Notes: generated from the letters alone by a model not told the origin. 37,266 nt of DNA from Elusimicrobiota bacterium (GCA_026388115.1 JAPLKK010000132.1:1-37266); one strand, 5' to 3'; positions 14,203 to 25,015 are shown, numbered from the stretch's first letter. Numbers and translations are program-made.

Positions 14203-16305
14203 ATGGCTGAGCCGACCGCGCCGGCGAAGAGGCCTCGCTCGCTTTTCCCGTTATATTTCGCCGCCGCCTGGACCCTGGCGCTGGGCGGCATCTACATGGC
14301 CGGCCTCCTCGACAACGTCGAGTCCTACTGGGGAGACCACCTCTTCAGCTTCAACGAAGCGCGCCTGAAGACCGGGGACCCGCGCATCATCGTCGCCGCC
14401 ATCGACGAGGGCACCATCCAGGATCACGGCTGGCCGATGCCGCGCGGCGTGTACGCGCGGCTGGTGGACAAGCTCGTGGCCCTGGACGTCAAAGCCATCG
14501 GCTTCGACGTGCTCCTGCTCAACCCCTACAAGTTCGACGAGGCCGGCGACCGCGCGCTGGTCGAGGCGACCCGGCGCTCCAAGCGCACCGTCCATTTGGG
14601 CCTCGATCAGATGAAGACCCTGCCCGGGCGCGACCAGCCGATCCACATCGTCGAGCACCCGATCGAGGGGCTGGAAGCGGCCGCGGTCTATCTGGGGCAC
14701 CCGAACGTGGACGAGACGATGGACCTCGACGGGCACCTGCGGCGCATGCCCCTTTTCTCGAAGGCGCTCAAGGATCCGAAGGGCAGCGGCCTCCCGTGGC
14801 CCACGCTCGACCCCGCCGTCCTCGCGGTGTTCGAGGGCAAGCCCCTGGCGGACTACGCCAAGAAGTGGGGCCGGCTGAATGTCTACGTCAATTTCCGGCG
14901 CGTACAGATCTGGAGCCAAAGCGAGTTCATGCGCGCAAAGGGGCATCCGAACGAGGAGGTCGGCGCCTACTATCAGCCGATCTCGATGAGCGATATCCTG
15001 GAGGGGAGGCTGACCGAGGCGCAGAAGCGCACCTTCAACGGCGCGCTCGTGCTCGTCGGCGCGACGGCGACCGGCGCCTTCGACCATTACGCCTCCCCGT
15101 TCCAGGACATCACCCCGGGCGTGGAGTTCCATGCCAGCCTCATCGACAATATGATGCACGGCGACTACCTCCGCCGCACGGATACCCTGACGACGCTGCT
15201 CATCATCCTCGCCTTCATCTGGCTCCCGCTCTTGGTGCTGCATGTCCCGCCCGCGGCCGGCTTCGGCGCCATGGCGGCGATGCTGGCCGGCTGGGTCGGG
15301 TTCACCAACTGGCAGTTCCTCCATCAGGTGCGCTACGAATTCGTCGCGCCGGCGCTCGGGCTGCTCGTCTCGTTCATCGGCACCACGGTCCAGCGCGTGC
15401 TCAAGGAGGGCGCGGAAAAGCGCGCCATCCAACAGACCTTCGGCCGCTTCGTCTCTCCCGACGTGGTGAAGGACTTGGCCCAGAATCCGGAGAAGGCCCG
15501 CATCGGCGCCCAGCAGCGGGTGATGACCGTCTTCTTCCTCGATATCGCGCACTTCACGAACATCTCGGAGAAGCTCCACTCGGACCAGCTGTTCGAGTTC
15601 TTGAACGTCTATCTGTCGGCGCTGACCGACGTGGTCGAGGGCGAGCAGAAGGGCACGATCGACAAGTACATCGGCGACTGCATCATGGCGTTCTGGAACG
15701 CGCCCTTGGACCAGCCGGACCATCGGGCCAGGGCTTGCGTGGCGGCGGTGCGCTGCCAGCAGGTGATGGCCGAGCTCAACCGGACTCATAAGTTCTCCTT
15801 CCCGCTTCCTGAGACGCCCGCGGCGCGCATCGGGCTGAACTCGGGCCCGATGAACGTCGGCTTCACGGGCTCGAGGCAGAAGCTGCAGTACACGGTCCTC
15901 GGCGACGAGGTCAATCTCGGAAGCCGGCTGGAGGGAGCCAACAAGTTCTTCGGCTCGAGCGTCATGGTGAGCGAGTCGTGCTTCGAGGGGGGGCGGGAGG
16001 CCGTGGAGGGCCGGCTCTTGGGCCAGATCCGCGTGGTCGGCAAGCAGGTCCCGATCCGCGTCTATGAATTGCTCGCGGAGAAGGGGAAGCTGTCCGAGGA
16101 ATGGCGCAAGGCCCTCCCCGCGTACGAAAAGGGCATCGAGCTCTTCCTGGCGGAACGATTCTCCGAGGCAAGAGCGGCCTTCGGCGCGGCACTCGAGGCG
16201 ATCCCGGACGACAAGCCCTCGAGGCTGTACTGCGACGCCTGCGACGACTACGCCGCCATCCCGCCGCACGGCGAATGGCGGGTGTTCAACTTGACGGCGA
16301 AATAG
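14203..16305 (+). CDS. CHASE2 sensor fused to class III adenylate/guanylate cyclase
   Basis: CHASE2 IIVAAIDEGTIQDHGWPMPRGVYARLVDKLVALDVKAIGFDVLL; TM helices; cyclase VFFLDIAHFTNISEKL..GTIDKYIGDCIMAFWNAP..ARIGLNSGPMNVGFTGS..YTVLGDEVNLGSRLEGANK. Confidence 0.92.
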   Translation: MAEPTAPAKRPRSLFPLYFAAAWTLALGGIYMAGLLDNVESYWGDHLFSFNEARLKTGDPRIIVAAIDEGTIQDHGWPMPRGVYARLVDKLVALDVKAIGFDVLLLNPYKFDEAGDRALVEATRRSKRTVHLGLDQMKTLPGRDQPIHIVEHPIEGLEAAAVYLGHPNVDETMDLDGHLRRMPLFSKALKDPKGSGLPWPTLDPAVLAVFEGKPLADYAKKWGRLNVYVNFRRVQIWSQSEFMRAKGHPNEEVGAYYQPISMSDILEGRLTEAQKRTFNGALVLVGATATGAFDHYASPFQDITPGVEFHASLIDNMMHGDYLRRTDTLTTLLIILAFIWLPLLVLHVPPAAGFGAMAAMLAGWVGFTNWQFLHQVRYEFVAPALGLLVSFIGTTVQRVLKEGAEKRAIQQTFGRFVSPDVVKDLAQNPEKARIGAQQRVMTVFFLDIAHFTNISEKLHSDQLFEFLNVYLSALTDVVEGEQKGTIDKYIGDCIMAFWNAPLDQPDHRARACVAAVRCQQVMAELNRTHKFSFPLPETPAARIGLNSGPMNVGFTGSRQKLQYTVLGDEVNLGSRLEGANKFFGSSVMVSESCFEGGREAVEGRLLGQIRVVGKQVPIRVYELLAEKGKLSEEWRKALPAYEKGIELFLAERFSEARAAFGAALEAIPDDKPSRLYCDACDDYAAIPPHGEWRVFNLTAK

Positions 16306-16306
16306 C

Positions 16307-17014
16307 ATGGTCATCCTTTGGCGGCTGATGCTGGGGCATCTCCTGGCGGATTTCACGTTCCAGTCCAACTTCATCAACGCCTGGAAACGCAAGAGCATCT
16401 GGGGGATGCTCGCGCACTGCGCGATGCACCCGGTCGCCTACATCGCGTTCACCTATCCGTACCTCAACGAGATGTGGGTGGACACGCCCTGGATCCGGCT
16501 GCAGGGCTGGACGTGCATCCTGTTGATCTTCTTCCTGCACTTCATCGAGGATGAATGGCGCGTCTTCACCATCTTCAAGTTCAAGCTGGCCGACAATTTC
16601 CTCTATTTCGCTTGGGACCAGGTCATTCATTACGCCGTGATCTTCATGTTTTTCCCCGTGCGCATGGGGGACTCGGCGCTCTGGGTCCCTGAGAAATGGC
16701 CGGTGCTCGCGTGCCTCTTCATCATGGTCACGCATTTCTCGACCGTGTTCATCTATTTCCTGGAAAAGGACCTGTTCGCGGGCTATTTTCCGGACTTCGA
16801 TGAGAAGTATCTGACGATGGCGGAGCGTCTCGTGCTCGCCTTGTGCTTCCTCCTCCCCGGTTGGTGGTTCATGCCGGTGGTCGGCGTGTGGGTGGGCAAT
16901 ATGGCCTACCTGCGCCACAAGCGCCTCATGGATTTCTCCTGGTTCAGCTTCTACGCCGGAGGCACCCTGGCGGCGCTGTGCGGCTGGGGCGCGCGGCTGG
17001 TGTATTACAGCTAG
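16307..17014 (+). CDS. DUF3307 family integral membrane protein
   Basis: MVILWRLMLGHLLADFTFQSNFINAWKRKSIWGMLAHCAMH pattern; multiple TM helices. Confidence 0.75.
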   Translation: MVILWRLMLGHLLADFTFQSNFINAWKRKSIWGMLAHCAMHPVAYIAFTYPYLNEMWVDTPWIRLQGWTCILLIFFLHFIEDEWRVFTIFKFKLADNFLYFAWDQVIHYAVIFMFFPVRMGDSALWVPEKWPVLACLFIMVTHFSTVFIYFLEKDLFAGYFPDFDEKYLTMAERLVLALCFLLPGWWFMPVVGVWVGNMAYLRHKRLMDFSWFSFYAGGTLAALCGWGARLVYYS

Positions 17015-17165
17015 TTTCAAGGAATCCTCAAGTTCGTAAGGTCTCTTTCAACTTGCGCTTTTCCAAGTTTAATAATGCTGTAAAAACCAGCACTTCTTGC
17101 TTTCCGGCCTCTTTCGTGGGGAACCGGCACCAAACGGGCTACCCTCCTGGTGTAGGAGGAACACC

Positions 17166-17816
17166 ATGGAAGAAACGCGGACTGCAACGACTTGGGCCCA
17201 GGCCCTCAACGAGCTAGGAGCGATCCTAAGGCTCGACACGAATCAGGCCGAACTTATGCTGGATGAAGCCGCCCGGCGCGAGCCGCATCACTGCCGCCGG
17301 TGCGGCAACGAGGATCGCATCTATCGCTTGAGCGGCGGCCGGCTGCGCTGCGCCAAGTGCCGCTATTCGTTCCGCGCGTTCACCGGACGCTGGCTGGGAC
17401 GCCACCGCCTGCCGGCGACCGTGTGGCTCGCGGCCATCAAGTGCTTCGAGCTGGGGCTAGGGGCGCAGGAGCTGTCGCAAGTGGCCGGGCTTTCTCTACT
17501 GGTCCGCGCCGTGGCCTGCGGAGGCAACGTGACGCGCGCCTTCAAGATCCGCCATCAGGGAGACGGCATCCGCGTCGAGCCGCTTCCGTCGGCGGGTGAC
17601 GACGAAGTGCGCATCGACCTGCCCCCGGCGGGACAGACCGCCGATCAGCTGCGCGTCTTCCGGGCCGGCATCCGCCGCTGGATGCGGCTGTCGCCCGATC
17701 GCCTCGCGCTCAAGCTTAAGGAGTGGGAAGTCCGCTCCAACCGCCGCGGCTCGCTGTTCGAACTGGCCTTGGAGGCTTTGGTTCGCTACATGCCGGAAGG
17801 CGTCGCGGACGCCTGA
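17166..17816 (+). CDS. Transposase-like zinc-ribbon protein (IS1595/ISXO2-like N-terminus) without an evident DDE catalytic domain
   Basis: CRRCGNEDRIYRLSGGRLRCAKCRYSFRAFTGRWLGRHRLPATVWLAAIKCFELGLGAQELSQ; strong SD AGGAGG. Confidence 0.6.
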   Translation: MEETRTATTWAQALNELGAILRLDTNQAELMLDEAARREPHHCRRCGNEDRIYRLSGGRLRCAKCRYSFRAFTGRWLGRHRLPATVWLAAIKCFELGLGAQELSQVAGLSLLVRAVACGGNVTRAFKIRHQGDGIRVEPLPSAGDDEVRIDLPPAGQTADQLRVFRAGIRRWMRLSPDRLALKLKEWEVRSNRRGSLFELALEALVRYMPEGVADA

Positions 17817-17841
17817 CACTGGACGCGTCTCTTCCTTGAAT

Positions 17842-17870
17842 CCCCTCCCCCGTGTCCGCGGGGGAGGGGA
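17842..17870 (+). repeat. GC-rich hairpin CCCCTCCCCCG-TGTC-CGCGGGGGAGGGG
   Basis: Inverted repeat downstream of the zinc-ribbon gene, related in design to 14132-14157. Confidence 0.5.
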
Positions 17871-17896
17871 AAGACGGAAGGGGCGAAGAGGCTGAG

Positions 17897-17986
17897 ATGA
17901 TCGCGTTCTTCCTGATGATGACGACCGGCTTGGCGGGCCTGGGCATCATGCTTACGGCCTTGCTCGATTGGACCAGCCGCGTTTGA
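17897..17986 (+). CDS. Putative 29-aa single-TM small protein or leader peptide
   Basis: ATG..TGA encodes MIAFFLMMTTGLAGLGIMLTALLDWTSRV with upstream AGAGG. Too short for the supplied ORF track. Confidence 0.4.
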   Translation: MIAFFLMMTTGLAGLGIMLTALLDWTSRV

Positions 17987-18013
17987 ACGATTTCCTGAAA
18001 CATTGATATCCTG

Positions 18014-18054
18014 CCGGTGCCGGGCTTGGTTTCAGCCCGGCACCGGAGTTTTTT
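18014..18054 (+). terminator. Intrinsic terminator: 13-bp stem, 7-nt loop, then AG-TTTTTT
   Basis: CCGGTGCCGGGCT-TGGTTTC-AGCCCGGCACCGG-AGTTTTTT. Confidence 0.88.
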
Positions 18055-18055
18055 G

Positions 18056-18628
18056 ATGCCGGCCCCCGAAGACGATTTCCCGCTTGCTTTGCGCGACGAG
18101 CTGTTCAAGCTGTTCAGCTCGTGCCTCGGCTCCGCCCAGGCCGAGAAACGCTTCCAAGACGGAGTGACGGCCATCTCGGCGCGGACGGCGGGAAGCTGGG
18201 TGAAGGCCGCCTATCTCGACGACCGCGCGCCGCGCTACCTCGAGGCTTTGCGGCAGGCGGCGGCGCTGAACCCAGCCAACGTCCCCTTCGCCCGCCCCAT
18301 CCAGATCGCCCGCATCCTCTTCAACCAAGGCCTGTTCTTCGACGCCCACAAGTGCTTGGAGCCCGCGTGGAAGCTGGCGCAGGGCCGGGAGAAGGATGTG
18401 CTCCAAGGCCTGATGCAAGCGGGCGCCGGGATGCACAAGCTGGAATCGGGTTCCTCCGAGGGCTGCGCCGAACTTCTCAAGAACGCCGCGGCGAAGCTCG
18501 CCGAGGCGCAAGGCGCCGGCCTCAAGGCGTTCGGACAGGCGCTCGAAGCCCTCGCCCCGCGCGCCCAGCGCGACGAGCTCAAGCCCGAGGACGCTCCGCA
18601 ACTGGCGGCCTCCGCTCTGGAACTATGA
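18056..18628 (+). CDS. DUF309-like protein
   Basis: [43 protein letters not shown] matches the DUF309 pattern (DAHE.LE..W...G). Confidence 0.65.
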   Translation: MPAPEDDFPLALRDELFKLFSSCLGSAQAEKRFQDGVTAISARTAGSWVKAAYLDDRAPRYLEALRQAAALNPANVPFARPIQIARILFNQGLFFDAHKCLEPAWKLAQGREKDVLQGLMQAGAGMHKLESGSSEGCAELLKNAAAKLAEAQGAGLKAFGQALEALAPRAQRDELKPEDAPQLAASALEL

Positions 18629-18656
18629 AGCCCTTTCTGCTGGAGGGAACCTTCTC

Positions 18657-20322
<1,666 letters not shown>

Positions 20323-20333
<11 letters not shown>

Positions 20334-20820
20334 TTTCTCGTTCGATGTCGTCAGCAAGGTGGACCTGAACCTGGTGGGCGAATGCATCCAGATCGCGATG
20401 AAGGAGATCGCCAACCGTTTCGACTTCAAGGGCTCGATCTCGAACATCGAGTTCAACCCGAAGGAGCTCACCCTCACCGTCACCTCCGACGACGAGTTCA
20501 AGCTCAAGGCCGTCCACGACGTCTTGAACACGCGCCTCGCCAAGCGGGGCCTGCCGCTCAAGAACTTCGTGCCGCAGAAGCTGGAATCGGCCCTCGGCGG
20601 CACCGTGCGCCAGCAGGTGAAGGTCCAGCAGGGCATCCCCACCGACAAGGCCAAGGAGATGATCGCCGCGATCAAGAAGGCCGGGCTGAAGGCGCAGGCC
20701 CAGATCCAGGCCGACCAGCTGCGGGTCTCGAGCCGCTCCAAGGACGCCTTGCAGCAGGCGATGGCCGTGCTCAAAGGAGGCACCTTCGGCGTGGACCTTC
20801 AGTTCACCAACTACCGCTGA
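20323..20820 (+). CDS. yajQ: YajQ family (c-di-GMP/nucleotide-binding) protein
   Basis: [48 protein letters not shown] lies inside the hutU 3' end. Confidence 0.94.
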
Positions 20821-20850
20821 GCGAAAGCGTCGACGAGCAGGCTCTTTCGG

Positions 20851-21606
20851 CTACTTGCTGTCGACGAAGACGAGCGGCTGGACCGCGAGGGCCGGCGCCG
20901 CCTGGAATATCTCGGTGCGAACGTCGGCGCGGGGCTGGCTTCCGTCAAGCTCCACCACGATGGCCGGGTGATGGGGCATGATGTGGTAGTGCTCGCCCTT
21001 GATCCCGCAGTCGAAGCCGACGTAAGCGCCCTTGACGCCCGGGACGGCGCTGATGCGGCCGGTGTACTGCGACAGGATCGCTTCCAGGCCCTTCGAGTCG
21101 TTGGTCTGGCCGGTGTAGACGTTGCGGACGAGACCCGCCTGCTTCATGGCGTCCAGCTTCGCGATCGGCGCGATGCCGCGCACGAGGTAGACGTTCTGGT
21201 CCTGCCTGGGAGCGGGATAGGGCAGGATATGGATGAGGGGGATGCGCACGGGGTCGAAATTCGGGTCGGCCGCGAAGCGGTACTCGGCGGCGAGACGGCC
21301 CATCCCGAGCGTCATCGCTTGGGCTTCCTGGCCGTTCGCGGGGACGACCACCTCGAGGGCGACCGGGATGACGTCCTCGGTGTGCACGGCGACGTTGTCG
21401 GCCAGCCGGATGGGGCTCAGCTGCGGGACAGGCACCGGCTTGGTGTTGCGGACGACGGGGACGATGCTCTCAGGGGTGAATCCCTTAAGCCCGCCTCCGG
21501 CCTTGCCGTCGAAGATGGAATCGAGCATCGAGGGGGAGGGCTGAGCCAGCGCCGCGGTGGCGGTGAGCAGGATGGCCGTCGAAATCGTGAGCAGGACTCG
21601 GTTCAT
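20851..21606 (-). CDS. Exported protein of unknown function
   Basis: Signal peptide MNRVLLTISTAILLTATAALAQ; His-rich GEHYHIMPHHPAIVVELDG near the C-terminus. Confidence 0.65.
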   Translation of the reverse strand: MNRVLLTISTAILLTATAALAQPSPSMLDSIFDGKAGGGLKGFTPESIVPVVRNTKPVPVPQLSPIRLADNVAVHTEDVIPVALEVVVPANGQEAQAMTLGMGRLAAEYRFAADPNFDPVRIPLIHILPYPAPRQDQNVYLVRGIAPIAKLDAMKQAGLVRNVYTGQTNDSKGLEAILSQYTGRISAVPGVKGAYVGFDCGIKGEHYHIMPHHPAIVVELDGSQPRADVRTEIFQAAPALAVQPLVFVDSK

Positions 21607-21679
21607 GGGGAAAGTGTAGCTGAAGGCCGGCGGAAGCGGATTGATCTTGGTCAATTTCTATTGTTAATCCAAATCAACT

Positions 21680-22264
21680 CTAAAAAGGAACCTGCGTTCC
21701 GCCCGCGAACTGCTCGATGCGGACCGCGATCTTTGCGGCGGCGTCATGGATGCCCGTTTCGGGGGAGTATGAGACCTTCCCTGTGCCGACCTTAGGCGTC
21801 CCTCCGGGGGTGTCACCTTGCTTTTGCGGGGGCGCGACCTCCTGGAACTGCACCTGCGGCGCGCGCGACACCTTGCGCATCGCCCACGGCTGGCACAGGA
21901 CCATCAGGTGATAGCCCTCCCGTTTGACGCGATAGGCCGCTACGGCCTGCGAAGTCGCCTCATCCTGCTTGACGTCCAGTTCGACCGGGACCATCTCGTT
22001 CTGCACGCCCGCGAAGACGGCGACGACCATCTCGCGCGAGAAGTCCACGCGCGGAGGCTTGTTTTCCTCGTCCGTGCCGCGGGCATGCTCGGCCCACAGC
22101 GCCTTCCAAGTCTTCTCGTCCTGGACGACGATCCGGCGCGGTTGCTGGATGCCGCTGGCGCTGCCGCGCAGCGCGGCCCATTCGCCGTTGGGCTGGACTT
22201 GGGCTGAGGCGGGCGACGGAGTGAACGCGAGGGCGAGGACTACCGTGACGATCGCTGGTACCAT
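21680..22264 (-). CDS. Exported protein with PrcB-like C-terminal region
   Basis: Signal peptide; SGIQQPRRIVVQDEKTWKALWAEH..PRVDFSREMVVAVFAG resembles PrcB_C-type domains. Confidence 0.55.
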   Translation of the reverse strand: MVPAIVTVVLALAFTPSPASAQVQPNGEWAALRGSASGIQQPRRIVVQDEKTWKALWAEHARGTDEENKPPRVDFSREMVVAVFAGVQNEMVPVELDVKQDEATSQAVAAYRVKREGYHLMVLCQPWAMRKVSRAPQVQFQEVAPPQKQGDTPGGTPKVGTGKVSYSPETGIHDAAAKIAVRIEQFAGGTQVPF

Positions 22265-22328
22265 CACCGCAAGGATAGCAGTCCAAGCCCCGGCCGGCGC
22301 GGGGCTTCGGGGAAAGACTTAGAAAGCA

Positions 22329-22354
22329 AAGGGCCCACCGTCGGGTGGGCCCTT
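22329..22354 (-). terminator. Hairpin terminator downstream of the REC-histidine kinase
   Basis: Minus strand AAGGGCCCACC-CGAC-GGTGGGCCCTT followed by TGCTTTCT. Confidence 0.75.
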
Positions 22355-22380
22355 GGCGGCCCTTTGGCGTGCGGAGGGGC

Positions 22381-23631
22381 CTAGGTTGTCGCTGTCTCCG
22401 GCTGGAGGGAGGGGGCCGCGCAGGGGATGGTGAAATGGAAGCGCGCGCCCTGGCCGGGCTGGCTCTCGGCCCAGATGGTGCCGCCGTGCAGGGTGACGAA
22501 ACCCTTGCTGATCTCCAGGCCGAGCCCCAGCCCCTTGTGCTTGCGCCCGGTCTCGGTCTGATAGGAGCGGTCGAAGACGCGGTCGAGCGCCTCGGGGGGG
22601 ATGCCGGGCCCGGTGTCCGAAACGGTGAAATGGACCGAGGTGCCTGACGGCGCGGCGGACACGGTGATCTTGCCTCCGGTCGGCGTGAACTTCAGCGCGT
22701 TCGAGATCAGGTTCGCCAGGATCTGCCGCAGCCGGAGCTTGTCCCCCGAGTACCGCGGCCCCTCGCCCTCGGGGCAATCGGCGGTCAGCCAGACGCCCTT
22801 GGCGGCCGCCTGGGGGCAGAAGGCCTCGACGGTCTCGCGGACCTGCTCGCTGGCGTGGAGCGTCTCGCGCTTGAGGGTCACCTTATGGCCCGAGACGCGC
22901 GCCGCGTCCAGCATCTCCTCGAGCATGCTGTTGAGGCTTTGCGCGTTGCGGTGGACGGCTCCGAGGCTGACGGAAAGCTCTTCCTGCGTCCAGTCCGAAA
23001 GCGGCCGGCTGAGCAGGTGGGAGGCGTGTCCCCAGACCACGGCGAGCGGGTTCTTGAGCTCGTGGGTGACGTTCTGCAGGAACTTGGTCCGCTGGTCGTT
23101 CGCCTCCATCATTTGGACGATGAAGCGCTTGAGCCGCTCGTTGAGGAAGAAGATCTGCCGCGTGCCTTCCTTGACGCGCTTGTCGAGGTCCCGGTTGAGG
23201 GCCTCGACCTCCTCGGTGCGGCGCGCGAGGTCTCGCGACAGGCGCTGGCGCTCGGCGCCGCGGCGGACGGCCGCGACCAGCACCTCGTTGGCGCACGGCT
23301 TGGTGAGGAAATCGTAGGCGCCGCGGCGCAGCGCGTTGACCGCCGTCTCGGTCGAGGCGTAGCCCGTCAGGACGATGCCGACGGCGTGAGGGTCCTTCTT
23401 GTGGACCACGTCGAAAAGCTCGAGGCCCTCCCCGTCCGGCAGCTTCAGGTCGATGACGAGCACGTCATAGCTGCCGATGTTGAGCGCTTCCCTCGCCTCG
23501 GCTAGGCTGCCGGCGGTGTTGACCCGGATGCCCGCCTTCTCGAGCACGAGGCGATAGAGCTCGGCGTCCTGCGCCTCGTCTTCCACGAGAAGTACGTAGA
23601 TGGGGGTCGGGGATTCCACCATTACGGACAT
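22381..23631 (-). CDS. REC-histidine kinase (N-terminal receiver, C-terminal HisKA/HATPase); start may be 23622
   Basis: VLLVEDEAQDAELYRLVL..DVLVIDLKLPDGEGLELF; HELKNPLAVVWGHASHLL; NLISNALKFTPTGG; VSDTGPGIPPEALDRVFD; GLGLGLEISKGFVTLHGGTIW. Confidence 0.93.
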   Translation of the reverse strand: MSVMVESPTPIYVLLVEDEAQDAELYRLVLEKAGIRVNTAGSLAEAREALNIGSYDVLVIDLKLPDGEGLELFDVVHKKDPHAVGIVLTGYASTETAVNALRRGAYDFLTKPCANEVLVAAVRRGAERQRLSRDLARRTEEVEALNRDLDKRVKEGTRQIFFLNERLKRFIVQMMEANDQRTKFLQNVTHELKNPLAVVWGHASHLLSRPLSDWTQEELSVSLGAVHRNAQSLNSMLEEMLDAARVSGHKVTLKRETLHASEQVRETVEAFCPQAAAKGVWLTADCPEGEGPRYSGDKLRLRQILANLISNALKFTPTGGKITVSAAPSGTSVHFTVSDTGPGIPPEALDRVFDRSYQTETGRKHKGLGLGLEISKGFVTLHGGTIWAESQPGQGARFHFTIPCAAPSLQPETATT

Positions 23632-23734
23632 CTTAGCCCAAAATAGCCCCCGACGGCAGAGCCGAGAGGCCCAGGCGGAGCTGGACCGAAGGGCCTACGG
23701 CGCACTTCTCGTCTCCCGCGAAGGGACAAGAATG

Positions 23735-23740
23735 TATAAT
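23735..23740 (+). promoter_or_regulatory. Extended -10 (TGTATAAT) 9 nt before the hutI start codon
   Basis: AATGTATAATCATCGCTCCATG; no Shine-Dalgarno site between box and ATG. Confidence 0.55.
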
Positions 23741-23749
23741 CATCGCTCC

Positions 23750-25015
23750 ATGAAGCACCTCCTGGTCAACGCGGGGCAGCTGCTCACTTTCATCGGCCCC
23801 TCCGGTCCTCGGCGCGGCGCGGAGATGTCCAAGACCGGCTTGTGCCGCGCGGGCGCGGTGCTCATCGAGGACGGCAAGATCGTCACGGCCGGCTCGCACG
23901 ACTTGGTCAGCCGCCACCCGCAGGCGAACAAGGCGCGGGTCTTGGACGTGGGGGGGCGGGTCGTCCTGCCCGGCTTCGTGGACAGCCACTCCCACCCCGT
24001 CTTTGCCGCTCCGCGGCTCAAGGACTTCGAGCTGCGCGCGCAAGGCAAGGGCTACGAGCAGATCGCGGCCGAGGGCGGCGGCATCCTCTCGAGCGTGGAC
24101 GCCGTGCGCAAGACGACCGAGGACGAGCTGGTCTCGAGGCTGGGCGTCTGGGCGGCGCGCTTCATCGAGTGCGGCACGACGACCCTCGAGGCCAAGAGCG
24201 GCTACGGGCTGGACCTGGACTCCGAGCTCAAATGCCTGCGCGCCATCCGCCGCGTCGCCGCGCACACCGCGCTCGAGCTGGTCCCGACTTTCCTCGGCGC
24301 CCACGCGGTCGCGCCCGAGCTGGTGCACGACCCGCACGGCTACGTCCGCCGCGTCTGCGAGGAGATGCTGCCCGCCGTGGCCAAGGAGGGCCTCGCGCGC
24401 TTCGCCGACGTCTTCTGCGACCGCGGGTACTTCTCCGAGGCGCAGGCCGAGACCGTCCTGCGCGCCGCGCTCCAGCACGGCCTGAAGGCCAAGATCCACG
24501 CCGAGCAGCTCGCGCATTCGGGCGGCGCGGCGGTGGCCGCGCGCGTGGGAGCCGTCTCGGCGGACCATCTCGATCACGCCGACGCGGCCGACTTCGAGCG
24601 GCTCAAGAAGTCCGGGACGGTGGCGACGCTGGTGCCCGCCGCGAACTACTTCCTGGGGCTCGGCCATTATCCTTCGGGCCGCAAGCTCATCGAGGCCGGC
24701 CTGCCCGTCGCGCTCGCCACCGATTTCAATCCCGGCACCGCGCCGTGCTGGAACATGCAGTTCGCGCTCTCTCTCGCCTGCACCCAGCTGAAGCTCACGC
24801 CCGAGGAGGCCCTGTGCGCCGCGACGGTCAACGGCGCGCACGCCCTGGGTCTCGGAGCGACGCACGGCACGCTGGAGCCCGGCAAGCAGGCCGACCTGAT
24901 CGTGCTGGACGTCCGGGATTATCGGGAGGCCTGCTACTACTTCGGCGCGAACCAGGTCGCGCTCGTGATGAAGCGCGGCGCGATCGTCCACGCGACTCAG
25001 GATTTCCGGCCGTGA
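23750..25015 (+). CDS. hutI: Imidazolonepropionase
   Basis: VVLPGFVDSHSHPVFA, EAKSGYGLDLDSELKCLRAIR, KIHAEQLAHSGGAAVAARVGAVSADHLDH, VALATDFNPGTAPCWNMQFALSLACTQLKLTPEEAL. Confidence 0.95.
   Translation: MKHLLVNAGQLLTFIGPSGPRRGAEMSKTGLCRAGAVLIEDGKIVTAGSHDLVSRHPQANKARVLDVGGRVVLPGFVDSHSHPVFAAPRLKDFELRAQGKGYEQIAAEGGGILSSVDAVRKTTEDELVSRLGVWAARFIECGTTTLEAKSGYGLDLDSELKCLRAIRRVAAHTALELVPTFLGAHAVAPELVHDPHGYVRRVCEEMLPAVAKEGLARFADVFCDRGYFSEAQAETVLRAALQHGLKAKIHAEQLAHSGGAAVAARVGAVSADHLDHADAADFERLKKSGTVATLVPAANYFLGLGHYPSGRKLIEAGLPVALATDFNPGTAPCWNMQFALSLACTQLKLTPEEALCAATVNGAHALGLGATHGTLEPGKQADLIVLDVRDYREACYYFGANQVALVMKRGAIVHATQDFRP

Noticed and set aside
14251-16398. 715-aa minus-strand ORF antisense to the cyclase
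   Set aside because: Antisense artefact of high GC; no family motifs.
17012-17850. Recent IS insertion with target-site duplication
   Set aside because: No matching direct repeats outside the 9-bp inverted repeat and no DDE domain; kept only as a candidate domesticated or degenerate element.
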